NCBI GenBank assembly: GCA_044359155.1
Contig: JBIKMR010000129.1
Coordinates: 1 to 11,626 of the forward strand
Direction: 5' to 3'
DNA from: WGMK01 sp044359155
Lineage (GTDB): Bacteria; Hydrogenedentota; Hydrogenedentia; Hydrogenedentales; JAEUWI01
DNA: 11,626 bases
Position numbers and translations under genes: made by a program. The notes beneath the pieces are model-generated. The model did not search any database. It was not told the DNA's origin and saw only the letters and a program-made list of their open reading frames with translations. Positions 1 through 6,857 of the stretch are shown here, piece by piece. Positions within the stretch are counted from its first letter, which is position 1, and every line of letters starts with the position of its first letter.

Positions 1-1063
1 TGGTAACGTTGAGGGTTTCTCCGAGGGTGGCGATGATGAAGGAGAACTCGCCAATCTGGGCGAGGCTCATGCCGGTGCGCAAGGCGGTGCGGGGCTCGGC
101 CCCGCCGAGAAATGCCCCGACTGCGCAAGCCACAATCTTTCCGAAAATAACCACGACGCTAATGACGGCGATGGGAATGAGATATTGCCAAAGCAGGGCG
201 GGGTTGATGAGCATTCCCACGGCGACGAAGAAGACGGCGCTGAACATATCTCGTACAGGCTCAATGAGTTCGGCGGCGCGGGGCGAATGTCGCGACTCCG
301 CCAGCACGGCCCCGGCCAGAAAGGCCCCGAGGGCGACGCTGTATCCAAGTTTGAGCGCGAGCAGAGACACGCCAAAGCATATGGCCAGCAAAACAACAAG
401 TGTCATTTCGTTGCTTCTTACGCGCACGAGGTAAGCCAGCAATCGGGGCGCAGCGATGAGGCCAACGACTAGCACGCAGGCGAGGAACATGGCGAGACGT
501 CCGCTGGTAAGGGCGGCGTCGGTCATGCTGAGGGTGCCAGTAACGGCGATGCCGGAAAGCAGCGCGAGGATAAGAATGGCGGCGATGTCTTCGACAATGA
601 GGATGCCGAAGGTGATTTCGGCGAAGCGCTGGGTGGTTAGGCGCAGGTCTTCAAGCGCCTTGATAATGATGGTGGTGGAGGAGATGGAAAGGATAGCGCC
701 GAGGAAGAGGCTGTCCATGCGGCTCCAGCCGAAGGCCAAGCCAAGGCCATAGCCCGCGCCCAACATCAGGCCAATCTCCATGAGCGCTGCTATGGATGCC
801 GTGGCCCCCACGGTGGCCAGTTTGGATACGCTGAAATGCAACCCCAAACTGAACATGAGCAGGATGACGCCAAGCTCGGCCAGGGTTTCGATGACGTGAA
901 GATCAGTGATGAGGGCGTAGGGCGGGGTGTGGGGGCCGATGATAAGGCCCGCGAGAATGTAGCCCAGCACCACGGGCTGGCGAAGTTTGCGGAACAGTAT
1001 GGTGACCGCCCCCGCCACCAGCATGATTACCGCTAGGTCTTGCAAGAGTGAACTATCGTGCAT
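1..1063 (-). CDS. Kef/CPA2-type cation:proton antiporter, N-terminal part (cut by left window edge)
   Basis: Reading leftwards from an ATG at 1061-1063, the frame stays open for 354 codons and leaves the window, so the C-terminus is missing. The translation is almost all hydrophobic helices with CPA2 landmarks in the expected order: VVLGYILAGLIIGP near residues 31-44, LGVILLMFSLGL near 65, SISSTTIIIKALED near 125, the acidic IVEDIAAI ion-site helix near 153, ALGAFLAGAVLAES near 240, FFVAVGML near 272 and GMSLAQIGEFSF near the edge. The family exchanges K+ or Na+ for H+ across the inner membrane. Whether a cytoplasmic TrkA-N/RCK domain follows, as in KefB/KefC, cannot be seen. An AAGGAGG sits three bases before the ATG, close but usable. 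A G-run near 115 was re-read: the frame is intact, with no frameshift. Family call is firm; ion and subtype are not. Confidence 0.93.
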   Translation of the reverse strand, partial: MHDSSLLQDLAVIMLVAGAVTILFRKLRQPVVLGYILAGLIIGPHTPPYALITDLHVIETLAELGVILLMFSLGLHFSVSKLATVGATASIAALMEIGLMLGAGYGLGLAFGWSRMDSLFLGAILSISSTTIIIKALEDLRLTTQRFAEITFGILIVEDIAAILILALLSGIAVTGTLSMTDAALTSGRLAMFLACVLVVGLIAAPRLLAYLVRVRSNEMTLVVLLAICFGVSLLALKLGYSVALGAFLAGAVLAESRHSPRAAELIEPVRDMFSAVFFVAVGMLINPALLWQYLIPIAVISVVVIFGKIVACAVGAFLGGAEPRTALRTGMSLAQIGEFSFIIATLGETLNVT

Positions 1064-1115
1064 GGCCCTCCTTCTTCAATTGGCCGGGCAATCCGACGTT
1101 GTTCCCCCGCCTCCC

Positions 1116-1146
1116 TTTATACCATGCCGCATGCCTACTGCCTCAA
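1116..1146 (-). promoter_or_regulatory. Candidate promoter for the antiporter gene
   Basis: On the minus strand TTGAGG (1141-1146) is followed after 19 bases by TATAAA (1116-1121). TG at 1123-1124 plus one base precedes the -10 box, giving an extended -10 (TGGTATAAA). Extended -10 elements tolerate the long spacer. The start site would be near 1109, leaving a leader of about 45 bases before the ATG at 1063. Judged by eye only. Confidence 0.4.
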
Positions 1147-1181
1147 GTTGGGGGCGCTGTTCACAAGGTGTAACGCATGTG

Positions 1182-1200
1182 CTACTCCTGCGAGGAGTGG
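1182..1200. repeat. 8-bp inverted repeat (hairpin) in the divergent intergenic region
   Basis: CTACTCCT and AGGAGTGG flank a GCG triloop. Seven pairs are Watson-Crick and one is a T-G wobble, and two more outer pairs follow a mismatch. No T-run follows on either strand, so it is not a standard intrinsic terminator. It sits upstream of both divergent genes and upstream of both predicted promoters, so it could be an operator or simply a chance hairpin. Confidence 0.4.
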
Positions 1201-1260
1201 GACTGTTGGCGCGCCAAACGGAAGTTTTGCGTTCTGCTAGCCGCCTCACTCTAATGAAAG

Positions 1261-1291
1261 TTGGCAACTTACCGGGCGCGGTGGAGATAAT
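1261..1291 (+). promoter_or_regulatory. Candidate sigma70-like promoter for the lipoprotein gene
   Basis: TTGGCA (1261-1266) and GATAAT (1286-1291) are separated by 19 bases, longer than the ideal 17. Transcription would begin near 1298, downstream of the in-frame ATG at 1254. This supports the later TTG start at 1332 for the lipoprotein. Confidence 0.35.
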
Positions 1292-1331
1292 AGACCCGAG
1301 TTTCCTTAGTCCATGCCGGAGTGCCCCGCCT

Positions 1332-2216
1332 TTGTTTTTAATTCGCTATACCCTCCCCCCTTTGCTGGCGCTTTGCCTTGCCGGTTGCCCGAACGGGGTC
1401 TCCCTGCGCGGCGATTTGCTGGATGCTGCCGGGAATACCAAGCCATCCGTGGTGGATATCAGTGGCGAGGGGCTGCCGGGGGTTGCGGTGGTGGTGTATG
1501 GGTCGGAAGCGCAGGCACTTACCGACGCGCGCGGGCAGTATCGACTGAATGCACCGCGCGGGTTTCAGCAGGTGGACTTTGCCAAGACGGGCTACACCCC
1601 CGCACGGGTGATGATTGAGGCGGGCGATGCTGGTTCGGTGGATATGCCGCAGGCGGTGATGTGGCCGCTGCCGGACGCACAGGGCATCTATGCCTTCGAG
1701 AACAACCGATACCGCAGCCTCACCCGTGTGGAACCCAAGCGCTTCCTAGCTGGGGAGACGCAGTCCATCTTCGCATCGAAGAAGGGCGCAGAGACTTTCA
1801 TAGACGGCAAGAAGCTGCCCATGCTGGTGGTGTTCCGCCTGCCAAGTTATGACCTTCAGCTTGTGCGCCTGCGCCAGGCAGAGGTGACGCCGTCCGAGGC
1901 AGGGGCCTCTGCCGAGGGATACAAGGTGCCGGTGTGGGTGGCCGAGGGTAGGCTGCCCATGCACACGCAACCAGTGGATTCGCCTGAGGGATTGCTTGTG
2001 CAACTGGTGCCCGACGCCACGCTCGACGCCGGAGATTACGCCATACACTGGGGCGCGTATGATGGCTTCAATACCACCGACGCGCGTGCCTACCTGTTCC
2101 GCATCCTGCCCGAAGCGCCGCCACCGGGCGAAGCCCCGCCTGCGGAGGAAGCCCCTGCGGAGGAAGCCAAGCCCAAGGAAGAGAGCAAGAAGGGCGCGAA
2201 GAAAAAAGCCGAGTAA
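1332..2216 (+). CDS. Lipoprotein with carboxypeptidase-regulatory-like beta-sandwich and charged tail
   Basis: The 294-residue product begins with a short hydrophobic signal ending in the lipobox LAGC (Cys19), so it is probably lipidated and membrane-anchored. Residues about 45-98 resemble a carboxypeptidase-regulatory-like/Cna-B-type fold: LPGVAVVVYG, then LTDARGQYRL, then GYTPARVMI. A second beta-rich segment (about 165-258) ends with DAGDYAIHWGAYDG and AYLFRI. The last 35 residues are Pro/Ala/Glu then Lys/Glu rich and probably unstructured, a possible cell-wall or partner-contacting tail. The start is inferred: TTG at 1332 has GGAG ten bases upstream (1318-1321) and puts the lipobox Cys at 19. 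The in-frame ATG at 1254 would add 26 residues including acidic ones before the signal, which is unusual. The true family is not recognised and no enzyme motif is visible. The gene converges on the kinase gene, with three bases between the stops. Confidence 0.75.
   Translation: MFLIRYTLPPLLALCLAGCPNGVSLRGDLLDAAGNTKPSVVDISGEGLPGVAVVVYGSEAQALTDARGQYRLNAPRGFQQVDFAKTGYTPARVMIEAGDAGSVDMPQAVMWPLPDAQGIYAFENNRYRSLTRVEPKRFLAGETQSIFASKKGAETFIDGKKLPMLVVFRLPSYDLQLVRLRQAEVTPSEAGASAEGYKVPVWVAEGRLPMHTQPVDSPEGLLVQLVPDATLDAGDYAIHWGAYDGFNTTDARAYLFRILPEAPPPGEAPPAEEAPAEEAKPKEESKKGAKKKAE
2140..2168 (+). repeat. Tandem 15-bp unit encoding part of the lipoprotein tail
   Basis: A 14-bp word (CTGCGGAGGAAGCC) occurs at 2140-2153 and again at 2155-2168, a 15-bp period that is in frame and encodes two Pro-Ala-Glu-Glu-Ala units. 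The exact identity at codon level suggests a recent duplication by replication slippage, and tail length may vary between strains. Confidence 0.6.
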
Positions 2217-2230
2217 TGCCTATAAGGCAT
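2216..2230. terminator. Short palindrome over the convergent stop codons; possible weak bidirectional terminator
   Basis: ATGCCT-ATA-AGGCAT is a perfect 6-bp stem with a 3-base loop. It begins on the last base of the lipoprotein TAA (2214-2216) and contains the kinase TAG (2220-2222, minus strand). No T-run follows on the plus side, and the stem is only moderately GC-rich, so termination activity is uncertain. It is the only hairpin noticed between these convergent genes. Confidence 0.35.
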
Positions 2231-5200
2231 ACGTAATCCCGGGATACGCTTCTGATTCTTCACGCGACTCCACGGCCTCGCGCCTGCGCCATTCGTATCC
2301 GTTGAAGATCTCCATAAGCTCCTCCGCGCGGAAAGGCTTAAGCAGGTAGCCATCGGCGCCGCTTTCTTGCAAGCGACTGCGGGCCTGTTCCATGGGTTTG
2401 GCCGTCACCATGTAGAGGCGCATTCCGGCGAGGCCGGGGGTATGGCGTATACGGGAACAGGTCTCCCAGCCATCCATGCCCGGCATTGCGATGTCCATAA
2501 GGGCCAGCCAGAATTCGCCAGACTCAGCAAGTTCGACGGCGTCCTCACCGCTGCCGCAGCTCACCACCTCGAAGCCTTCGCCCTCGATACAGCGGGACAT
2601 GAAGCGGAGTATCTCCTCGTCATCATCCACGCAGAGCACCTTGTTGCCCAACTGTTCGCCGGTCTGCACGCCGCGACTCAGGGCATAGTGGATGCCACCG
2701 AGCAGGGTGCTCTTGCGGAAGCCGCGCTTCACGCGCCCTGCCACCTGTCCGCGCACGCGTTCATGCAGCTCGTCGTCGTTGGTGAGCAGCACGATAGGCA
2801 GGGACGCGGCGGAGGGGTCGGAGAGAATCTCCTCGATGACCATGCTGCCCAGCGGCCCGGCCTCGGTATCCACCAGGATGCAGTCCGGGCTGTACTTGTT
2901 GGCAAGCGAAACAGCCATGGCCGGGTAGGCAGCGTGGATGACGTCCATTCCCTCGGAGAGCAACATGCTGCGAATCTGGTTGCTGAGGGCGCGGTCTTGG
3001 CTGACCAGCTCGATGAGCAAGTGTGTCTCGGTGGGAATGGGGAGCACGGGCACGTCTTCGCCCTCGCGCCCTCGCCGGTGGGCGGGGCTGAGCGAAAGGC
3101 TGAAGCGGAAGGCCGTGCCGCTCGGCTCGCGACTTTGTACGGTGATGCCGCTGCCATGCAGGCGCACGATGTCTTGCACGATGGCAAGGCCAATGCCGGT
3201 GCCGCCGTACTTACGGGTGGACGAGCTGTCCACCTGGTAGAAGCGGTTGAATATCTTGTCCTGCTCGTTCTCGGGAATGCCGATGCCATCGTCCCAGACA
3301 TGCACGTCCACCATGTCGAGCCCCACGTTCAGGTTCACTTCGACGTGCCCGCCGTTGTGGTTGAACTTCACGGCGTTGGAAAGCAGATTGGTGAACACCT
3401 GCCCCATCTTTCCCTTGTCCCCCTCCACCAACACCTTCTGCCCCTCGCCCGGCTCGCTTTCTTCTGCGGCATAAAGCGGGTCTGCCACGGTGATACCCAC
3501 GGTGATACCACGACTGTCCGCCACCGGGCGCACCACCTGGATGCTCGTGCGCACGCAGTCCACCAAGTCAAAGGTGTCGAAGAACATGTCCTCGTCGCCC
3601 CGGTGCAGGCGAGAGAAGTCGAGCAGGTTTTCAATAAGCGACACCAGCTTCTCGATATTGCGCAGGCTGATGCCGAGGTATTCTTCCTGCACCTCGTTTA
3701 TAGGCCCCACTTTACGGTGGAGGATCATGTCGGTGTAACCCATCACCGCCACCAGCGGGGTGCGCAATTCGTGGGACACGTTCGAGAGCAGATTGGTCTT
3801 CAGCTCGTCCAGCGTCTTCAGTTCCTCGTTGGCCTCGTGGAGGCGCTCGCGCGAACGCGTGGCTTCCTCAAGCGCCTGTTGCAGGTTCTCCAGCAACTGC
3901 GCGTTACGAATGGCCACGGCAATATGCGGCGACATCTCCTCGACGGTGAGCTGCTCGTGCTTCGAGAATGCGGCCACTTCCTCGGAACCAAGGTTGAGCG
4001 TACCGATGATGCGCCCGCCGGAGTGCAGGGGCACGCAGAGGCAGCTGTGGATTTCAGGCGGGAACTGGGCGCGAAACCTGCCGCCGCTCGCGTTGAGATC
4101 ATCCAGCAACAGGAAGCGCTGCTCGCGCGATACCCATGCCGCGCAGCTTTCGCCGCCCTCTTCACGCACCACCGGGGCATCGCCCGCGCGCTGCTCGGGC
4201 CAGAGCTGTCGCGTCAGGAACATCTCGTCGCCCGCGTCCGTGTCGCGCCCTTCCTCTTGTGCGCGCACCAGGGCCACCGCCGCATATTCAAAGTCCACGG
4301 CGCGTCGCAATTCGGCGGCCATGCTTTCGTACACGCGCCCCGCCTCAAGGCTCGAATTGATCACGTTGGCAATCTTGTTGATTGCACTGATGCGCTCGGA
4401 ACGCTCGCGCGCTTCCTGTTCGAGGCGCACGTTCTGCGTCACGTCCTGGAACGTTCCCTCGATGCCAACATACGCGCCCTCGTCGAACACGCGGTTGGCC
4501 GCCAATTCCACGCAAATCGAACGGTCATCGCGCGTCTTAAACCAGATGCGCGTGCGCTCCATGAAGCGCTTGCGCTCAAGTTCCTGGGTGACGCGGGCAT
4601 AGTCCATCTGCTCCACGAACAACGCCTCGAAGGTGGCCTGCATGGCCTCGGCAGGGGAATCGAAACCAATGATGCGCGCGCCCGCCGGGTTGATCAGGGT
4701 GAGCCTGCCGTCCGCATCAGTCTGGAAAACACCATCGCGCATGGAATCGAAGAGGCTACGGTAGCGTTCCTCGGAATCTTCTAGCTGCGATATATTCTGG
4801 CGCAGCGCCATGGCCATCTTGTTGAACGACATGGCCAGTTCTTCAATCTCGTCGCCGGTGTCAATCACCAGCTTGAGCTCAAGGTCGCCCTGCCGCACGA
4901 TCTGCGCGCCCTCGTTGAGCAAGGCAACGGGGCGGATGACGTTGTTGTGTACGCTGCGGTACGCTACCAGCACCAGCACGCCAATCACAAAGCCCGACAC
5001 GAGGAAAGTCATCACCGCGCCGAGGTTGATGATGGAGAAAACGTCCGACGCGTTTCGGTAGGCCAGCAAATAAAGGCTGTGCTGCGGGTCGAGCCGGTGG
5101 TAGGCCATGAGCGCGGGCACGGTGCGCCCGCGCGTTGAATAGTTGTGCAGGTGGAACGCGTCGAAGACCAACCCGCGATCCCCGGATAGGCGCTCGTCCA

Positions 5201-5933
5201 GCGCCTTGTCGAGCCGGTAGTAGCCGGGCGGCGGCGTCTGCCCTCCTTGCGGGCGCTCAAGGTAGACGATGAACTTTGCGTCGAGGTTGATGAGCTCGTA
5301 GCTGTTGCTGTCGATAAGCTCGCCGGTGTCGGGGTCCACCTTGTCTAGCAGCGAGCGCAGCAACTCGTCCACCCCGCGCCGCTCTTCCAGGTAGCCAACC
5401 ACCTCCCCCGTTACGGGGTCCGCCACGGGCGACACGATTTCGTTGTAGTACGACTGGGTGCGCCCATTGTAGGCGAAGTTGACGAAGCGCGTTTCGGTCA
5501 CGTCTCCGAACCACTCGGGCATCTCCGCGCCGGGGGCGAACTCTTCCGAGGTATAGAGCACCACCTTGCCCGCCGCGTCATAGAGGCTGAAGGCGGAGAC
5601 AAAGGCCGCATCATTGGCGGGCGCGGCGTGGCGTTTGAGCACTTCAGGAATCTGGGGGCGGGCCGCATCGCGCGGGGCGCGCAGCGTGGCCAACACCTGA
5701 GGATCACGCGCGATAAAGTCCAGCACTTCAAGCTGCTGCTCGAGCGCCAGCCGAATCCCCCCCGCCGTGGTCTGCACGGCGGTGGACAGGTTCTGCATCA
5801 CCGCCGTCTGTTGGCCCTCGCGGGCGAACACGTAGCCAATGATGAGGGCCAGCGTCATGGGGATGAACGCCACCCAGAGAATCGAGGTGACGAACTTGCG
5901 CTCGATGCCGCCCCGGCTTTGCCGCTTAACCAT
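2220..5933 (-). CDS. Hybrid sensor histidine kinase: Cache-like sensor, HAMP, PAS, GAF, HisKA, HATPase, two receivers
   Basis: The 1237-residue membrane kinase shows, in order: TM1 (about 16-37); an extracytoplasmic sensor (38-300) of double-Cache type, with SLYDAAGKVVLYTSE and EVVGYLEERRGVDELL; TM2 (302-325); HAMP (326-378); PAS (385-500); GAF (515-685); a coiled coil; HisKA with phospho-acceptor His721 in SHELRTP; HATPase (835-948) with N-box NLLSNAVKFN, DDGIGIP (881-887) and GGTGIGLAIV (910-919); a first receiver (971-1088); and a second receiver (1098-1210). The last receiver is complete (Asp1103/Asp1104, Asp1147, Thr1177, Lys1199). The first keeps Asp1022, Thr1051 and Lys1074, but Ser978-Gln979 replace the acidic Mg2+ pair. 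The gene starts 29 bases after the HTH-receiver gene, so the two are almost certainly one operon. It should autophosphorylate and pass phosphate to its own receiver and/or the partner. The ligand is not predictable. Confidence 0.95.
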   Translation of the reverse strand: MVKRQSRGGIERKFVTSILWVAFIPMTLALIIGYVFAREGQQTAVMQNLSTAVQTTAGGIRLALEQQLEVLDFIARDPQVLATLRAPRDAARPQIPEVLKRHAAPANDAAFVSAFSLYDAAGKVVLYTSEEFAPGAEMPEWFGDVTETRFVNFAYNGRTQSYYNEIVSPVADPVTGEVVGYLEERRGVDELLRSLLDKVDPDTGELIDSNSYELINLDAKFIVYLERPQGGQTPPPGYYRLDKALDERLSGDRGLVFDAFHLHNYSTRGRTVPALMAYHRLDPQHSLYLLAYRNASDVFSIINLGAVMTFLVSGFVIGVLVLVAYRSVHNNVIRPVALLNEGAQIVRQGDLELKLVIDTGDEIEELAMSFNKMAMALRQNISQLEDSEERYRSLFDSMRDGVFQTDADGRLTLINPAGARIIGFDSPAEAMQATFEALFVEQMDYARVTQELERKRFMERTRIWFKTRDDRSICVELAANRVFDEGAYVGIEGTFQDVTQNVRLEQEARERSERISAINKIANVINSSLEAGRVYESMAAELRRAVDFEYAAVALVRAQEEGRDTDAGDEMFLTRQLWPEQRAGDAPVVREEGGESCAAWVSREQRFLLLDDLNASGGRFRAQFPPEIHSCLCVPLHSGGRIIGTLNLGSEEVAAFSKHEQLTVEEMSPHIAVAIRNAQLLENLQQALEEATRSRERLHEANEELKTLDELKTNLLSNVSHELRTPLVAVMGYTDMILHRKVGPINEVQEEYLGISLRNIEKLVSLIENLLDFSRLHRGDEDMFFDTFDLVDCVRTSIQVVRPVADSRGITVGITVADPLYAAEESEPGEGQKVLVEGDKGKMGQVFTNLLSNAVKFNHNGGHVEVNLNVGLDMVDVHVWDDGIGIPENEQDKIFNRFYQVDSSSTRKYGGTGIGLAIVQDIVRLHGSGITVQSREPSGTAFRFSLSLSPAHRRGREGEDVPVLPIPTETHLLIELVSQDRALSNQIRSMLLSEGMDVIHAAYPAMAVSLANKYSPDCILVDTEAGPLGSMVIEEILSDPSAASLPIVLLTNDDELHERVRGQVAGRVKRGFRKSTLLGGIHYALSRGVQTGEQLGNKVLCVDDDEEILRFMSRCIEGEGFEVVSCGSGEDAVELAESGEFWLALMDIAMPGMDGWETCSRIRHTPGLAGMRLYMVTAKPMEQARSRLQESGADGYLLKPFRAEELMEIFNGYEWRRREAVESREESEAYPGITYAL

Positions 5934-5962
5934 GGGCGGATACCCCGTGCTGCGGCGCCGGG

Positions 5963-6547
5963 CTACTCGACCGGGCGTCCCTTGCCCGCGAGCTCACGCA
6001 CCTTCTCGAGCAACTGCTCAACCTTAAAGGGTTTCGGCAGGTACTCATCGGCACCGCACTCGAAGATGCGTTCGATATCGCGCTCTTTGCTCAGACACGT
6101 GACCGCCATGATGGGAATGCTTCTGGTCAGGTCATTATCGCGCAGCGCCTTGCAAACCTCAAAGCCGTTGATTTCCGGCATGAGGAAGTCGAGCAGGATC
6201 AGGTCGGGCTCCATCTGTGCGGCCTTCAGCCCCACCTCGGTGGCGTTGCTCACGTTGATAAGCTCGTAGCCCTCGTTGTCGAGGATCTTTTCCATGAGGG
6301 CGAGCGCGTCCGCGTCGTCATCCACAATCATCACGCGCTTGCGGCTGGGGCCCTTGTCGCGCGGGAACATGTCGTACTGTTCGCGGAAGGAATCAAGGTC
6401 TTCTTCAAGAATGCGGTAGTGTCCGCCCGGCGTGCGCGACGCCTTGATCAATCCCTGCTTGATCCAGTTCTTGATGCTATGGTGCGTCACGTGGCAAATG
6501 CGTGCCGCTTCGAAAGTTGTATATGCCTTGCTTTCGCGATCGCTCAT
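5963..6547 (-). CDS. Response regulator with N-terminal excisionase/MerR-type HTH and C-terminal receiver
   Basis: The 194-residue protein carries a winged-helix HTH of the HTH_17 (excisionase/BldC/MerR-like) type at residues 9-55: YTTFEAARICHVTHHSIKNW, then RTPGGHYRI in the wing and a LEEDLDSF helix. A receiver domain follows at 70-187, with the acidic pair Asp76/Asp77, phospho-acceptor Asp120 in LILLDFLMPEINGFE, Thr150 and Lys172 in LPKPF, so phosphorylation competence looks intact. The order is the reverse of OmpR or NarL regulators, where the receiver comes first. It is probably a DNA-binding output protein phosphorylated by the kinase encoded 29 bases downstream. The ATG at 6545-6547 is preceded by a weak GGTGG-like site. 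A leader of about 85 bases separates it from the predicted promoter. Target genes are unknown; its own promoter is a reasonable candidate. Confidence 0.93.
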   Translation of the reverse strand: MSDRESKAYTTFEAARICHVTHHSIKNWIKQGLIKASRTPGGHYRILEEDLDSFREQYDMFPRDKGPSRKRVMIVDDDADALALMEKILDNEGYELINVSNATEVGLKAAQMEPDLILLDFLMPEINGFEVCKALRDNDLTRSIPIMAVTCLSKERDIERIFECGADEYLPKPFKVEQLLEKVRELAGKGRPVE

Positions 6548-6611
6548 GACAGTCCCACCCCCAAGCGTTGGATGCCCCGCTTACCACGGACGGTAACGGG
6601 TATCTGAGAGA

Positions 6612-6631
6612 ATTCTTAGAATCAGCGATTC
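6612..6631. promoter_or_regulatory. Two overlapping palindromes just downstream of the predicted start site; candidate operator
   Basis: ATTCT-T-AGAAT (6612-6622) overlaps GAATC-AGC-GATTC (6619-6631). With the -10 box at 6640-6645 on the minus strand, transcription should start near 6633, so these dyads lie in the first bases of the transcript. That is a typical place for a repressor site. The palindromes are seen directly; the operator role is inferred. Confidence 0.3.
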
Positions 6632-6639
6632 CTCAAGTG

Positions 6640-6669
6640 AGTATATCGCGATTTGTGCAGGGGTGTCAA
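6640..6669 (-). promoter_or_regulatory. Strong sigma70-like promoter of the response-regulator/kinase operon
   Basis: On the minus strand a consensus -35, TTGACA (6664-6669), is followed after 18 bases by TATACT (6640-6645), one mismatch from the consensus -10. Start would be near 6633, giving about 85 bases of leader before the ATG at 6547. The leader contains a small TTACC/GGTAA stem (6581-6596) of unknown meaning. Confidence 0.7.
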
Positions 6670-6685
6670 CGAGATTATTGTTGAC
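6665..6685. repeat. Inverted repeat GTCAAC-N9-GTTGAC overlapping the operon -35 box
   Basis: GTCAAC (6665-6670) and GTTGAC (6680-6685) are exact complements with a 9-base AT-rich spacer. The left arm contains most of the minus-strand -35 hexamer. The 15-bp centre-to-centre distance is more than one helical turn. A dimeric regulator binding here would directly affect the promoter. Confidence 0.4.
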
Positions 6686-6702
6686 GAAGTACAGTACCAG
6701 CC

Positions 6703-6798
6703 TCAGAATGTGCAAGCGCGTAAGCTAATGTATTGAAAGCAGTTACAGAGAAAGAAGCGCTGTCACCAAACAAGAAGTTGAAACTTTGCGCATTCTGA
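6703..6798. repeat. Long-range 13-bp inverted repeat enclosing about 70 bp
   Basis: TCAGAATGTGCAA (6703-6715) and TTGCGCATTCTGA (6786-6798) are inverted copies differing at one base, which would be a G-U pair in plus-strand RNA. The enclosed 70 bases contain no recognisable gene. It could fold as a long stem in read-through RNA from the pgi operon, be a pair of distant binding sites, or be a relic of a tiny mobile element. No target-site duplication was recognised. Confidence 0.5.
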
Positions 6799-6857
6799 AT
6801 CCGGGGAGGATCACTTGTTCTGAATGAGAATGGATCGCTTAGCTGTGCTGCCGTGGG

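Larger units (their letters stand above)
6548..6857. other. 310-bp intergenic region, AT-richer, rich in inverted repeats
   Basis: No convincing coding frame lies here. It separates the end of the membrane-protein gene from the start of the response-regulator operon, both on the minus strand, and holds the operon promoter. By eye it is less GC-rich than its flanks. The pieces that stand out are palindromes at 6612-6622 and 6619-6631, an inverted repeat at 6665-6685, GTAC-A-GTAC at 6689-6697, and a long-range 13-bp inverted repeat (6703-6715 with 6786-6798). The hexamer TCAGAA or its complement TTCTGA recurs at 6703-6708, 6793-6798 and 6818-6823. A plus-strand promoter-like pair, TTGACG (6681-6686) and CAGAAT (6704-6709) with 17-base spacing, has no gene after it. 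A small RNA is possible but unproven. Confidence 0.7.

Noticed and set aside
67..399. 110-codon minus-strand frame inside the antiporter, at first suggesting a frameshift
   Set aside because: Re-reading the G-run near 115 shows four bases and an uninterrupted antiporter frame to the window edge. The short frame is just an alternative reading.
2367..4784. 805-codon open frame on the plus strand, antisense to the kinase
   Set aside because: It is a shadow of codon bias in the GC-rich kinase gene: very rich in His, Val and Ala, with no domain, signal or plausible start context, while the opposite strand has clear catalytic motifs.
6703..6798. Inverted repeat as the ends of an insertion sequence or MITE
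   Set aside because: Only about 96 bp long, no target-site duplication recognised and no second copy in the window. Kept only as an unexplained repeat.
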